Assembly: GCA_009781315.1 (NCBI GenBank)
Contig: WQYI01000001.1
Location: forward strand, 1 to 64,000
Source: Candidatus Endomicrobium embiratermitis
Lineage (GTDB): Bacteria > Elusimicrobiota > Endomicrobiia > Endomicrobiales > Endomicrobiaceae
Direction of reading: 5' to 3'
Length of the DNA stretch: 64,000 bases
In this document: piece after piece, positions 34,401-46,400 of the stretch
Numbering within the stretch: position 1 is the first letter of the stretch
How the letters are laid out: every line of letters begins with the position of its first letter
The notes under the pieces: model-generated
The model's database searches: none
What the model saw: only the letters and a program-made list of their open reading frames with translations
What the model was told of the DNA's origin: nothing
Made by a program: the position numbers and the translations under genes

Positions 34401-37400
34401 TGTCTCCCATGCAATATCAACAAATTGTTAGTATTTTTTCAAGACAGCTTAATTATTCCTCTGATTTTGAAAAATACGGCAATCATGGTTATACAATTCC
34501 CAAGACGGGCGTAGTTCATATGCATGCGATAGAAAATGAAGAATTATTCAAATCCGTCTACATTCACGAACTTATACACGCTTTGGCAAATAAAAAGATA
34601 ATCGATATTCCTATGCAAATTGAAATATTGACGCAGTCAGTAAGCGCGTTATTATATTATTCTACAAATATTCCCAAAGAAGAAAATGAAAAGAAAGAGT
34701 ATTCAGTTTTTGAGCTTGGAGAAAAGAATGCGGATAAAATTAAAGGGGAACTTAATTCAAATACGTTAGATCCGTTCATTTTTAATTTAATATCGGAAAA
34801 TTGGCAGCTGTTGGGATATAAATCAGTCGAAGACGCTTTGAAATTTCTAAATCTTGTTGAGTCCGGAAATAATCTGGCAGTTGAAATGTATGAAAGATTG
34901 AAGGGAACAGTTGCGGCGGGAATAATATGGGGGAGAAATAAGCATATCCGAGATGAAAAAGAAAGAAAGAAAAAATCATTGTCCGACGCTTTAGAGTGGG
35001 CGGATAAGGTTTTGGCCAAAGAAACAAGTAAAGTGCCTAAATTTTTTCCGGATATGGAAAAAAGAGAAAGGATAGTAAAAGAAATAGAAGAACTGTTCAG
35101 AAGTATGACCGGCAATGAGAAGTTTGAGCTAAAAGAGAGAAAGAAGACAAGCGAGAATGAGGAAAGCGGCGAACTTTTTTCTATTTCCGAAGACGGCAAT
35201 ACAATATATTACGATCCTCTGTTGCTAGATTATCCCGATGAAGATGCGGCGAAAGCGTTGTTTTTGGAGCAAATATCGGTAGTGCGTTTTTCAAAGCCCG
35301 TAAAAGTTGAAAAAGGGTACGATAATTCCAGATTTTATCTTTTGATGTCAACGCTGGAGTTAATAAGGACAAGAAAAGATAATTTTAAAGGGAAAGTAAA
35401 CGAAGATTTAATAAAGGTATTGTATCCCAACCCTGATTCGGAATCTGCAAAAAGGACAATGCAGGACAAATCGCTTTTTGCGCAATATATAGAAGGATTG
35501 CTTTTCGTAGCAAGAACCGGAAGAAAAGAAGACCCGCGCATTGAAAATGCTTTGGTGAAAAAAGCCTTGAGGGAGACGTCTGATGCCGTGAAGAGAATAT
35601 CCGGATTAGGGGTTATAGGTGACAAAATACCGCAAGAGGTTTATGAAACGGCCAAAACGGAAATCTGGCCGAAACTTGCGGAAATAATAAAAGAGTCCGA
35701 AGAATATTTAAAGAAAAGAAAAATGGAAGAACTGGCCAGAGAAAAAGCCAGACGTGAGCAAATACAAAAAAACATAGAACAAATGCTTGAAAATTTACGC
35801 AAACAAAAAGAATCCGGACAGAAGCAAACCGGACAGCAGCAGCCTACGGAAGAGCAAATCCGCGAGATGAAAGAAATGCTTGAAAATATGAATGAAGATC
35901 AAAAGCGCGAATTTGAAGAATCAATGAAAGAGTTAATGCGCGACGAAATGGATTCTATGCTGCAACAGCAGTCCGGCGGATACGCGCAAAACGGAAAACA
36001 AGCGTCCTCAAACGAAAAGCAAGGAGAGCAGTACGACAAAATGCAGGGGCAGGCGTCTTCTGCGCAGGGCAAAGCGGGAAAACTCGGGCAGACGCAGCAG
36101 GAAATAGCCCAAACAATAGAACAGATGCGCCAAGAGCTGGAAAAACTTGAAAAATCGGCAAGAGATATAGAAAGCAAAAGCGGTTCCGGCGGGGATATGA
36201 GCCAGGACACAAGCCGTCTGGAAGAGCTGTCGCAGCAATTGCAGACGCAGGCAGAAGAGCTGGGTCAGGAGATGTCCGACGTAAGAAACGGGACGCAAAA
36301 GTTAAAACAGCAGGGAAATCAATTAGACGGCGAGAGAGAATCGGCAAAAGGAACGCAGGCCGCATCCGACGATTTGTATCAAAAAGGCAAAGATTTGGAC
36401 AAAGGCGTTAAAGAATTTGAAGAAAAAATGAAAGAGCTGCAGGAAAAAATTCAACGTCTGCAGGAACTGTTAAAAGAAAATAAAAACGTGCCTTCGCAAA
36501 GGGATCAGGCGGAAAAAGTAGAAAAAGGGGCGCAGGATTTAGAGGGCAATGTTTCGGAAATAGACCGGTTAAATAAAGGAGTTGGAGATTCTTTGCAAAG
36601 TTTGCAGCAGCAGTTGGAGGAATATAAGAAAGACATAGAAGAACTTAAAAAACAGATAGGGCAGGGGAAAGACGGTTCGGAGTCAGGCAAAGAACAGCCT
36701 TCGTCTTCGCCGAAGCAGGGACAAAACGAGCAGGCGTCTGAAAAATCTTCGCAGTCTTCTTCGCAGGACGGACAAAGCGGGCAGAAAAAACCGTCCAAAC
36801 AGCCCAGCCAAAAAGTAAAACAAGCTGCAAATCCGTTTAAAAAGTTCGGCAGCCAGGGCAAATCAAATAGCGGCAAAGGCGGAGGCAAAGCCAAAGTAAA
36901 AGACAGAAGCGCGGAAATAAAACATCCGGATTTAAGCCAAACCGAATTAAACGAGATGTATAAACTTCTCGAACCGTTTAGAGAGGGTGCAAAAGAGCTT
37001 GCCGACGAAATAAAAAGAGAAATGCAAAAACCAATACCCGGCGAGTATCTTGCGGGAATGGAAAGCGGGGAATTAAGCGATGATTTTTCGCGCCTTGCCG
37101 ACGGCAAAATATTTCAAAAAATGCTCGTCAAAAGCAGCGGCGAACACAGGGTAATGATAGTTATAGACGGCAGCGGGTCTATGGGGAGCGTTGATGTTGC
37201 AAGCGACGGCAAATTAATAGATAACGGAAGCGACATGTACGGCACGCTTAAAATGCTTATTACGGTTTTGCTTGCTTTAAAAGAAATAGACGGCATAGAA
37301 ATAGGCGTGACGATGTACGGCGATATTGCAAATTTTTTGGAAATTACAAAATCCAAAGATATAACCGACGAATCTATTTACAGTATGGTTAAAGAGCTTA

Positions 37401-40400
37401 AAGACGGCAGCAACAGCGGTACTGAAGATATTCCGTCATTGCGCGCCGCCGTTGAAAAAATATCCGAAGACGGCAGCGGAATTTTTAAAAGTATTTTACA
37501 TATAAGCGACGGAGACAGAGGTAATATCATTCCTTATAATGTCGAAAAATTTTACAGAGAGAATGCGGAAAGCGGAGTAAAGTTTGTCAGTTACGGGATA
37601 GGAAAAAATGCTGCCAATTTGGAGGAACGCTATACCCCTTCGGGTGAAATTTCCGCTCTTTATCCCCAGGGGCTTGCTCCGGCCGCTAAAACGGTTGCGA
37701 AAGCCGAAGATTTGCTCGGTGAAATGGCGGCGTTCGTGAAAGATATGTTTAAGGAAGAACGCGACGAGACGATGACTTTCGGCAAAAATATAAAGAAAGT
37801 TTTAAAAGAAACGCTGAAGGCAATACCGAGCGTAACGACCGGATATGTTGTTGAAAAATTTATAGAATTCATAAAAGAAGACGGATATTTCAGAATTGAC
37901 CCGAAGGATCCGTCTCAAATCGAAAAAATCATAAACCTTTCGCTCGACGAAACTCAATCCCATATCGCCATGAATTTTTCCGTAAAATACGTGCAAAAAC
38001 TCATAAAATTTTTATTTGAAGGCAGATATGAACACTGGATATTAAGCGATGCGGATACAGATAAGAAATACGGCAAATTTTTACCTTCCGCGGAGGTTCG
38101 GGAAAAAGACGGATATATTATTAAGGTAAGCAAAGCGCCTTTGGATTTAACTGCTCCCGGGGAAGATAATTATGTATTTGCGACGATAAATTTAGACGAA
38201 AAAACCGGAAAAAAAGAAATAATAATACATCAGTCGGTTTTGGAATGGATAAAAAATAACGGGCCTCCGCAAGGGTATGAAGCGGAAACTTTTATAGAAA
38301 AACAGCTTATACCCCACGAACTAGAAGAATACGAATTTATACAAAGAAGAGCCGGCGGCGATACACAATGGCTTGAACAAAAATACGGCAGCGACGCTTT
38401 AAGGGAAAGTTCTCAGCCTCATGAGATTTTCCATGAACTTACCGCAGACAAATACGAACCTTTATTTGAAGTCGGCGACGCAATAGCCAAAGGCGACGAT
38501 TTAAGCGGCAACATAACTCATTGGGGTTACGTTACCCGCAACGGAAAAAAATATTTAAAAATTAAAAGCGACGGACAGAAAAAGCCGGTAGAAATTGCCG
38601 TTGACAACAGGGCTGATTCTAAGAAAGCCGAAAACAGAGTAAAGTTATATACGAAAGAAAACGGCGAATGGAAAGAGTTTATCGCTGGGGAAATTGACAC
38701 AATTCCCGACCTGATAGGTTACCGCGTGGGAGATTCCGGCAGAATAAACGCGTATAAATTTACAGCGGGTAACAGAGATTTATTAAAACGCATGCTTACG
38801 ACTTACAGCAAACCGGGAAGCGACGCGAGAAATAGCAATATTTGGCTTGAAGGGCAAAAAGGCAGCGGAAAAAACGCGCTGTCTTTTGTTTTTGCCGGTC
38901 TTACGGGCATGCCCATGCGTTTTGTAAGCCTGCACGCAAATACAACGCAAAAAGATATAAGCGAAAGAATAATTCTTATGCAGGGAAAACAGGAAATAGA
39001 GTTAGAACTGGCTGTTTCCTCGCCCCTTGCGGGAGAGGATGCCCGCAGGGCAGGTGAGGGGTTGCCGTTAAAGATAAAAGTTGAAATACCGGCAGTAATT
39101 ACCAAACATGAATTTTCGGAAATATATAAGGCGGCGCTGCAGGGAGAACTTGTAATAATAGACGAAGTCGACAAAGTAAAACTTGAAGGCGTGCTGTCGG
39201 CGTTAAATACCATTCTTACCAGGGAAAGAATCAGCGGTCTTTCTTACGACGATAATTTCAGAGTAATAATGCTCAGCAACGACCGCTCGGGCAAGGACGT
39301 AAGCGGAAACGATTTAAACAGAAAAAACCGCGATTTGCTCAGCAGAATGACAAAAATCAAGGTCGGCTATCCTGAATTCGGCGAAGAATACGAAAGAATA
39401 ATGGACGGCATTTACGGCGATTTGGAAGACGGCAGCGAGAATAAAGAGATATTGTCGGACATAGTATCGTTTCTTATTACTTTGGCCGGTTGGTCGCGAA
39501 ATTATAACGGTAAAACCGTCGAATTTGACGGCAAACAAATAACTTTTCCGAAACTCTCAAAATCAATATCTCCGCGGACAATAATAAAAATAGCAAAACA
39601 CATACATCCGGACAATTATATGGACGATATCGAATATCTCGGCTCCTTAATCGATTCGGCTTTCGCAACGGACGCGTTAAGCGATAAAGAGAGAGAAAAG
39701 TTTAACGAATTTTTATCGCAGTTCGCAAACTTTAAAAGATTTAACCAAAACGCGAAATTTGCTTTAGGTTATAAAAAGCTTGAAGACGCCGAATTTGAAT
39801 ATAAGGAAGAAAACGGCGCTGTTTACGCGGTATTAGGCAAAGGCAAATGGGAAGTAAAAGTAAAAACGGCTATAAACCCTGAAAATATAAAAGAAGCGAG
39901 GGAACGTTTAAAATCCCGGCCGCAATATCAGCTGCCTGCGAATATGCTTTTATTTTGGCAATGGATGAAAGATATAAATCTCGGCGAAAACATTATGGTT
40001 TTGGGAGTACCCGGAACCGGAAAAACCGTGCTTACGGATTATCTCCTTAATACCGTTTTGGGGCTGGACGCGCAGTCAATGCAGTTAAACGTTCAGTCTT
40101 CAGGAACGGATTTACTCGGCCAACCGGAACTAGAAAACGGAATAAACGTATTTCGCGAAAGCCCTTTGGTGCGGGCGATGATTGAAGGAAAACCCGTAAT
40201 AATAGACGAAGCGGACAAACCGCGCGACGAAACCGCGTTAGCCGTTTTAAACAATATTCTTCAGGACGGATTCGTAACGCTTCCCGACGGCAGAGTAATT
40301 TACGCCGAAGAAGGATTTTTCGCAATTTCCGCCGGCAATCTGCCGGGCAAAGGCGGCACGGCGTCGACAAGAATCAGCGGCGAAGTAATGGACAGGCACA

Positions 40401-43400
40401 GCGTTTACATAATGGAACCGCTGCCCAAAGAGCAAACGATTGAAATGTTAAAACGTTATGCCAAAGCCAACGGCTATGAAATGTCGGAAGGATTTATAGA
40501 AAAGCTGACAGAATTTCATTACGAAATAATGAATGATAAAACTATCAAACAAAAACCGTCAATAAGAACGCTTGAAAAAACAATCGGCACGCTCGCAAGA
40601 GACCCGTCAAGATTCAGCGACGTATCCGGCGTTTATATGGAAGGATTTTCCGTGTCAAATGAAAAAATCAAAAAAATGGTTTTGTCAAAAGACACAATAT
40701 ATTTTGGTTTGCCAAAGGACCTGGATGTGCTTTCTCTCTCTTACGATGAAATTAAGAGATTTACAGGCACATTTATGACGTCCAATGACGGATCTACTTT
40801 GTTTTACAAAGAAGATAATGGTTACAAATTTCTTATGACAGAGGGAAGAGTAGCAGCATTTGACTATGGAATGATGGTTCACGTGGCTTGTATTCTGAAC
40901 GTAATTGAAATGAGCGGATATCAGGATAAAACAATTCAAGAAATACGCAATGGTTTTCTAGAATTGTATGACAACATTTATTATAATAATAAGTCTTTGG
41001 GTAATATTGAGAGAGCTGCATTACCGGTATTTAAGAATATGGTAAATCTGCTTACAGCTTTTAAGACATATCAGGGTTTATATAGAGATAAAATTGAAAA
41101 TTATCTAAAACATAATTATCAAATGAACCGTAATCAAGCCGGTATTCCCGCTTCCTCTTCGGAAGAGACGCCTTCTTATGCGTATAATAAAAGGGATATA
41201 AGAAGATTTGAGGATTTGTTTGCAGGTAAACTTCGGTATAACGAAAACGAAGAGTTGGTGCAGCTAGTCAAGATAAGTAATTCTATTCTTGCTAACTTGA
41301 ATAGCATTGGTAATGAATGGTTTAATGTCCGGTATATCAATACTAAGGGCGTGATGAAAATAGATGTTGATAGAAAAAGATTTAAAGAAGAAATAGGAGA
41401 TTTTATAGAAGATTTTCTTAATAAAATTGAAAGAGAAGGATATCCTAATATCGGCAGAATTGATGCAATACGAAATAATTTGGGTGAATTGGCCTCTTTT
41501 AGTAAAAACGAGAAAGTAACACGTAGAGATTATGAAGACCTACGCTCTGCTATTCTGGGAACATTCAATTCAACAATAAAGAAGGCAATTAAATATAACA
41601 CTGGCACGATTTCTTCGGATTTTATAGAACTTGTACAAAATCTGGTTTCCGATACGAACGCTTTATTAAAGGACATTGAAACTTATCCTGAAGTCGGGAT
41701 TTCCTACGATGAAATTATGGAAGATATAGACGAATTTAACAGCTGGCTGGATAATGTGAGCGGATATACGATTAACCCTATTATGAGGAATGAACAACCT
41801 ATATTACCACGAACGTTCTATCGCGAAATAATAAAACCTGCAGAATATTTTCTTAAGACAATTGAAATGAGCGGATATAGAGGCGAAATAATTAAAGGGA
41901 TACGCGATGGTTTGCAGGAATTGACTCAAAAGAACAAAGAAGGTGCTTTTAATAATTATAATGCCAACACTGCAGTACCTGTGGATTATATCCCGGCGAT
42001 TAGGAATATGCGGGATTTAAGTAGGGATTTTTCAAGGTACGCACGCAATAACAAAGAAGAAATCGAAAAACAAAAATACAATCAACAAACAAACCGCAAT
42101 CAAACCAATGTTTCCCTGCAATATTCATATAAAGAAGGCAAAAAATATCTTGATATTGGCGGTGTATCTGCTCCTATAGATGATCGTAAAGACGATCCCC
42201 GCAGAGTGAAACTGTTTTTAAGCGGCGAAGATAACGCTAAAGAAGTTTTCCCGCGGGATTTAACCGAAATTCCGGAAATTATATATTATCAAATCGGCGA
42301 CGGGGAAAAGACGGCGTTTGTTTTTACCGACGGGAATAAAGAATTGCTAAAACGCATGATTGCAACTTACGGCAAACCCGAAACCGACGCGAGAAACACA
42401 AATCTTTGGCTTGAAGGGCAAAAAGGGAGCGGTAAAAACTCATTGGCTTTTATTTTTGCCGGGCTTACGGGCGTTCCCATGCGTTTTGTAAGCCTGCACG
42501 CTAACACCACGCAAAAGGACATAAGCGAAAGAACGGTTTTATCCAAAGCATACAAAAAAGTTATAACTAAAACTCCCGACGGCCGGGAAATAGAAATTGA
42601 TATACCGGCAAATATAACGATAAAACAGTTTTCCGAAATATACGAAGCCGCTAAAAACGGGGAGCTTGTAATAATAGACGAAGCCGACAAAGTAAAACTG
42701 GACGGAGTGCTCTCTGCGCTAAACACCGTGCTTACGAGGGATAATATAAAAGGTTTGACATATGACCCGCGTTTCAGGGTAATAGCGTTAAGTAACAGCC
42801 ATGAAACAAAAGACGTAAGCGGAAAAGATTTAAACGAAAAAGCGAGAGATTTCATAAGCAGGCTGACAAAGATAGAAGTACCGTATCCGTCGAAAGAAGA
42901 AGAAATGCAAAGGGTAATAAAAAGCGTGTTCGGCAGCTTGGAAAAAGACAGCAAAGAATATCAGATAATTGACAGTGTAATAAACATTGCCGAAAAAATA
43001 AGAAATAATAAAAATATATCAAGACCGTTATCTCCCAGAAGCGTATTAAGAATAGCCAAACACATAAAAGCGTTTCCGAAAGACACATATCCTTTAACCA
43101 GTTTAATAGACAGATTTTATGGTGTTGGAACGCTGCCGGAAAACGAACATATACAATTTGAAGTGATGGGTGATACTTTTTCCTTCCCGAATATAAGGAG
43201 TAAAATGGGTTATATGGGATCTGGGTCGTCGGTTGCTGACAAAATGGGTTATGACGATTATAAAACGGAAATAAAATTTGAATATACGGTTGATGATAAA
43301 GGCGTAGTTTATGTAAATTTAGGCAAAGACGATCGTAAAGTAACAGTGCCTACGAAATATAAAAGCATAAAAGAAGCGCGAGCGAATTTAAAAGACCAAT

Positions 43401-46400
43401 ATCACCTGCCGGTGAATATGATTTTATTCTGGCAGTGGATGCAGGATATATCGCTCGGCGACAATATAATGGTTTTGGGAGTGCCGGGCACTGGCAAAAC
43501 CGTTCTTACGAATTATTTGTTGAACAATGTGCTGGGCTACGGCGCCGATATGCAGACTTTGTCGGTTCAGACCGAAGGGCGGGATTTGCTGGGCGAATGG
43601 TCTTTGCAAAACGGCGAGCAGGTATTTAGCGAAAGCCTGATAGTAAAAGCTATGATAGACGGCAAACCCGTAATAATAGACGAAGTTGACAAACCGCGCG
43701 ACGAAACGGCGCTTGCGGCGTTAAATAATATTTTGGAAGCGGGCTTTGTAACGCTTCCGGACGGCAGAGTAATACACGCCAAAAAAGGCTTCTTAATAGT
43801 ATCGGCGGGCAATTTGGCAAACAAAGGCGGAACCGCGTCGACAAGAATCAGCGGCGAGGTAATGGACAGGCACGCTATTTACGTTCTCGACCCGTTACCC
43901 GAAAAAGACACAATAGAAATGTTAAAGCGTTATGCCAAAGCCAACGGCTATGAAATGCCGGAAGGATTTATAGAAAAGCTGGCAGAATTTCATTACGAAA
44001 TAATGGAAGATAAAGATATAAAACAAAAACCGTCAATGAGAACGCTTGAAAAAACAATCGGCACGCTAGCAAGAGACCCGTCAAGATTCAACGGCGTAAC
44101 TGGCGTTTATTTGGAAGGGTATTCCGTGTCGAATAAAAAAATCGAAGAACGGATTTTAAAATATCTTTTCCCTGAACCGCTTCCGCTTGCTTACAATAAA
44201 TATATGCAAGATCTATCCGAATTTAGGGACTACTACGATAGAAAAAATCTTAATTTGATGTACCGCAGTGGACCTCGTACACTTACTAATGCCGGGTCTA
44301 TTGTAAAAAATGGAAAACTTGAACCAGAAATATTCAATGATAAAGTAATAGTTCCCATAGATTCTTTTCTTAAGATAATAGAAATGTGCGGATATCATGA
44401 TGAAAGAATTCAACAAATACGCGATGGTTTACAGGAATTGCTTAAAAAGGAATACGCCGCAGATAGAACTGGCGAGTATCTTCATGATTTTAAAAAAGCT
44501 GCATTGCCGGTGCTTAAAAATATGGCAAGTTTGGATAGTGATTTTTCGTTCTATGCAATTGAGAAGAAAGCAGAGTCTATAAACCAAAAAAACCAAAAAA
44601 CAAAGAACTATGTTCCGCTTGATGACGAGTTTGTGAAAGAATGGAAAAAAGAATATGCGAAAAATATGAAAAATGGAAATTCTTCGTATTTAAGTTTTCC
44701 TTTGTCCGGCGGTTATACGACCATATATATTGGGAGCAAACAAAACTATAGAGAATTTTATGATGGTATTTATGAATTTTTAATAAGACAAGGTTTATTA
44801 AAAATAGGAAGGAAAAATGAGGGTTACTCGGCTCTAGCACAAGAAAATCCTTTCGTAGAAAAAGCTTTTATAGATGAAATAATAAAAGATATAGATACAG
44901 TAAATGAATTTGGACTCGGTAGGCGGTTTAAGAATGAGGAATCAGCTAAATATAAAAAATTGTATGAGGATTTATTCATAAAAATCGGTAATAATGTGGA
45001 AACTTTAATTTACAAGCTCGAAAATATAAAAGTAAATGAAGACGTTCATATTTCGTATAAATCTGAAAATGGTAAAAAATATCTTGATATCAACGGCGTA
45101 TCTGCTCCTGTAGATAGTCGCAAGGGTATCGAAAAAGACCCCCGCAGGGTAAAACTGTTTTTAAGCGGCGAAGATAACGCCAAAGAAGTTTTTCCGCAGG
45201 ATTTAAAAGAAATTCCCGAAACGATATATTATCAGATAGGCAGCGGGGAAAAGACGGCATTTGTTTTTACCTTCGGAAATAAAGAATTATTGAAACGTAT
45301 GATTGCAACTTACGGCAAGCCCGAAAGCGACGCCAGAAACACAAACCTTTGGCTTGAGGGGGAAACGGGAAGCGGTAAAAACGCATTGGCTTTTGTTTTT
45401 GCCGGTCTTACGGGTATTCCTATGCGTTTTGTAAGCCTGCACGCAAATACCACGCAAAGAGATATAAGCGAAAGAACGGTGATAGATACGATTGAACAAG
45501 AAGTTTGGGTCGCGTTGTCCGGCGGCAAAAAGGTTAAAGCAAAAATCCCCGCGATGGTAACAAAAAAACAGTTTTCCGAAATATACGAAGCGGCGCAGAA
45601 CGGCGAGCTTGTAATAATAGACGAAGTGGATAAAGTAAAACTCGACGGAGTATTGTCGGCGTTAAACACCGTTCTCACAAGGGACAAAATATCCGGGTTA
45701 AAATACGATCCGAGGTTCAGGGTAATAGCGTTAAGCAATGACCACAAAACCGGCGACGTAAGCGGAAAAGATTTAAATCTCAAAGCGAGAGATTTCATAA
45801 GCAGATTTGCGAAAATAGAAGTGCAGTATCCTACAAAAGAAGAAGAAATACAAAGGGTTATGAAAAGCGTTTTCGGCGATTTAAGCTCTAAGTCTTTAGA
45901 ATATAAAGCTGCAAGAATGACGGTTGACGATATAGTTACCGCAGCCGTAACAATAAGAAATGACAAAGTATTGACAAGACCGTTATCGCCCAGAAGCGTA
46001 TTAAAAATAGCCAAACATTTAAAGGCCTTTCCGAAAGATAAGGAATATCTGCGCAGTTTGATAAAGCAGTCTTACGGCGCGGAAACATTGTCTTCAAACG
46101 AACAAAAAAAGTTTGAGAAGATATTGGAAAATATATTGGGAACAAAAGGATATAAAGAATATCCGAAAGATTTTCAGATGGAATATGGTAAAGCTGAAGG
46201 CATCGATGAAAAATACATCCAAAAGGCTAAAGATCTCCTTATGGGTTATAACAATCGAGAGGCTAGAGATTTCATTACAGGAAAAGGAAAAGGCAAAAAG
46301 AAATATGGGTTAGCCAGTATGGATGAAAACAGACGTGTTGAGTTCGCTGTACATGAGGACGATGGTAATGACGGACGTATCCTTGATTTTGTCGATGTGG

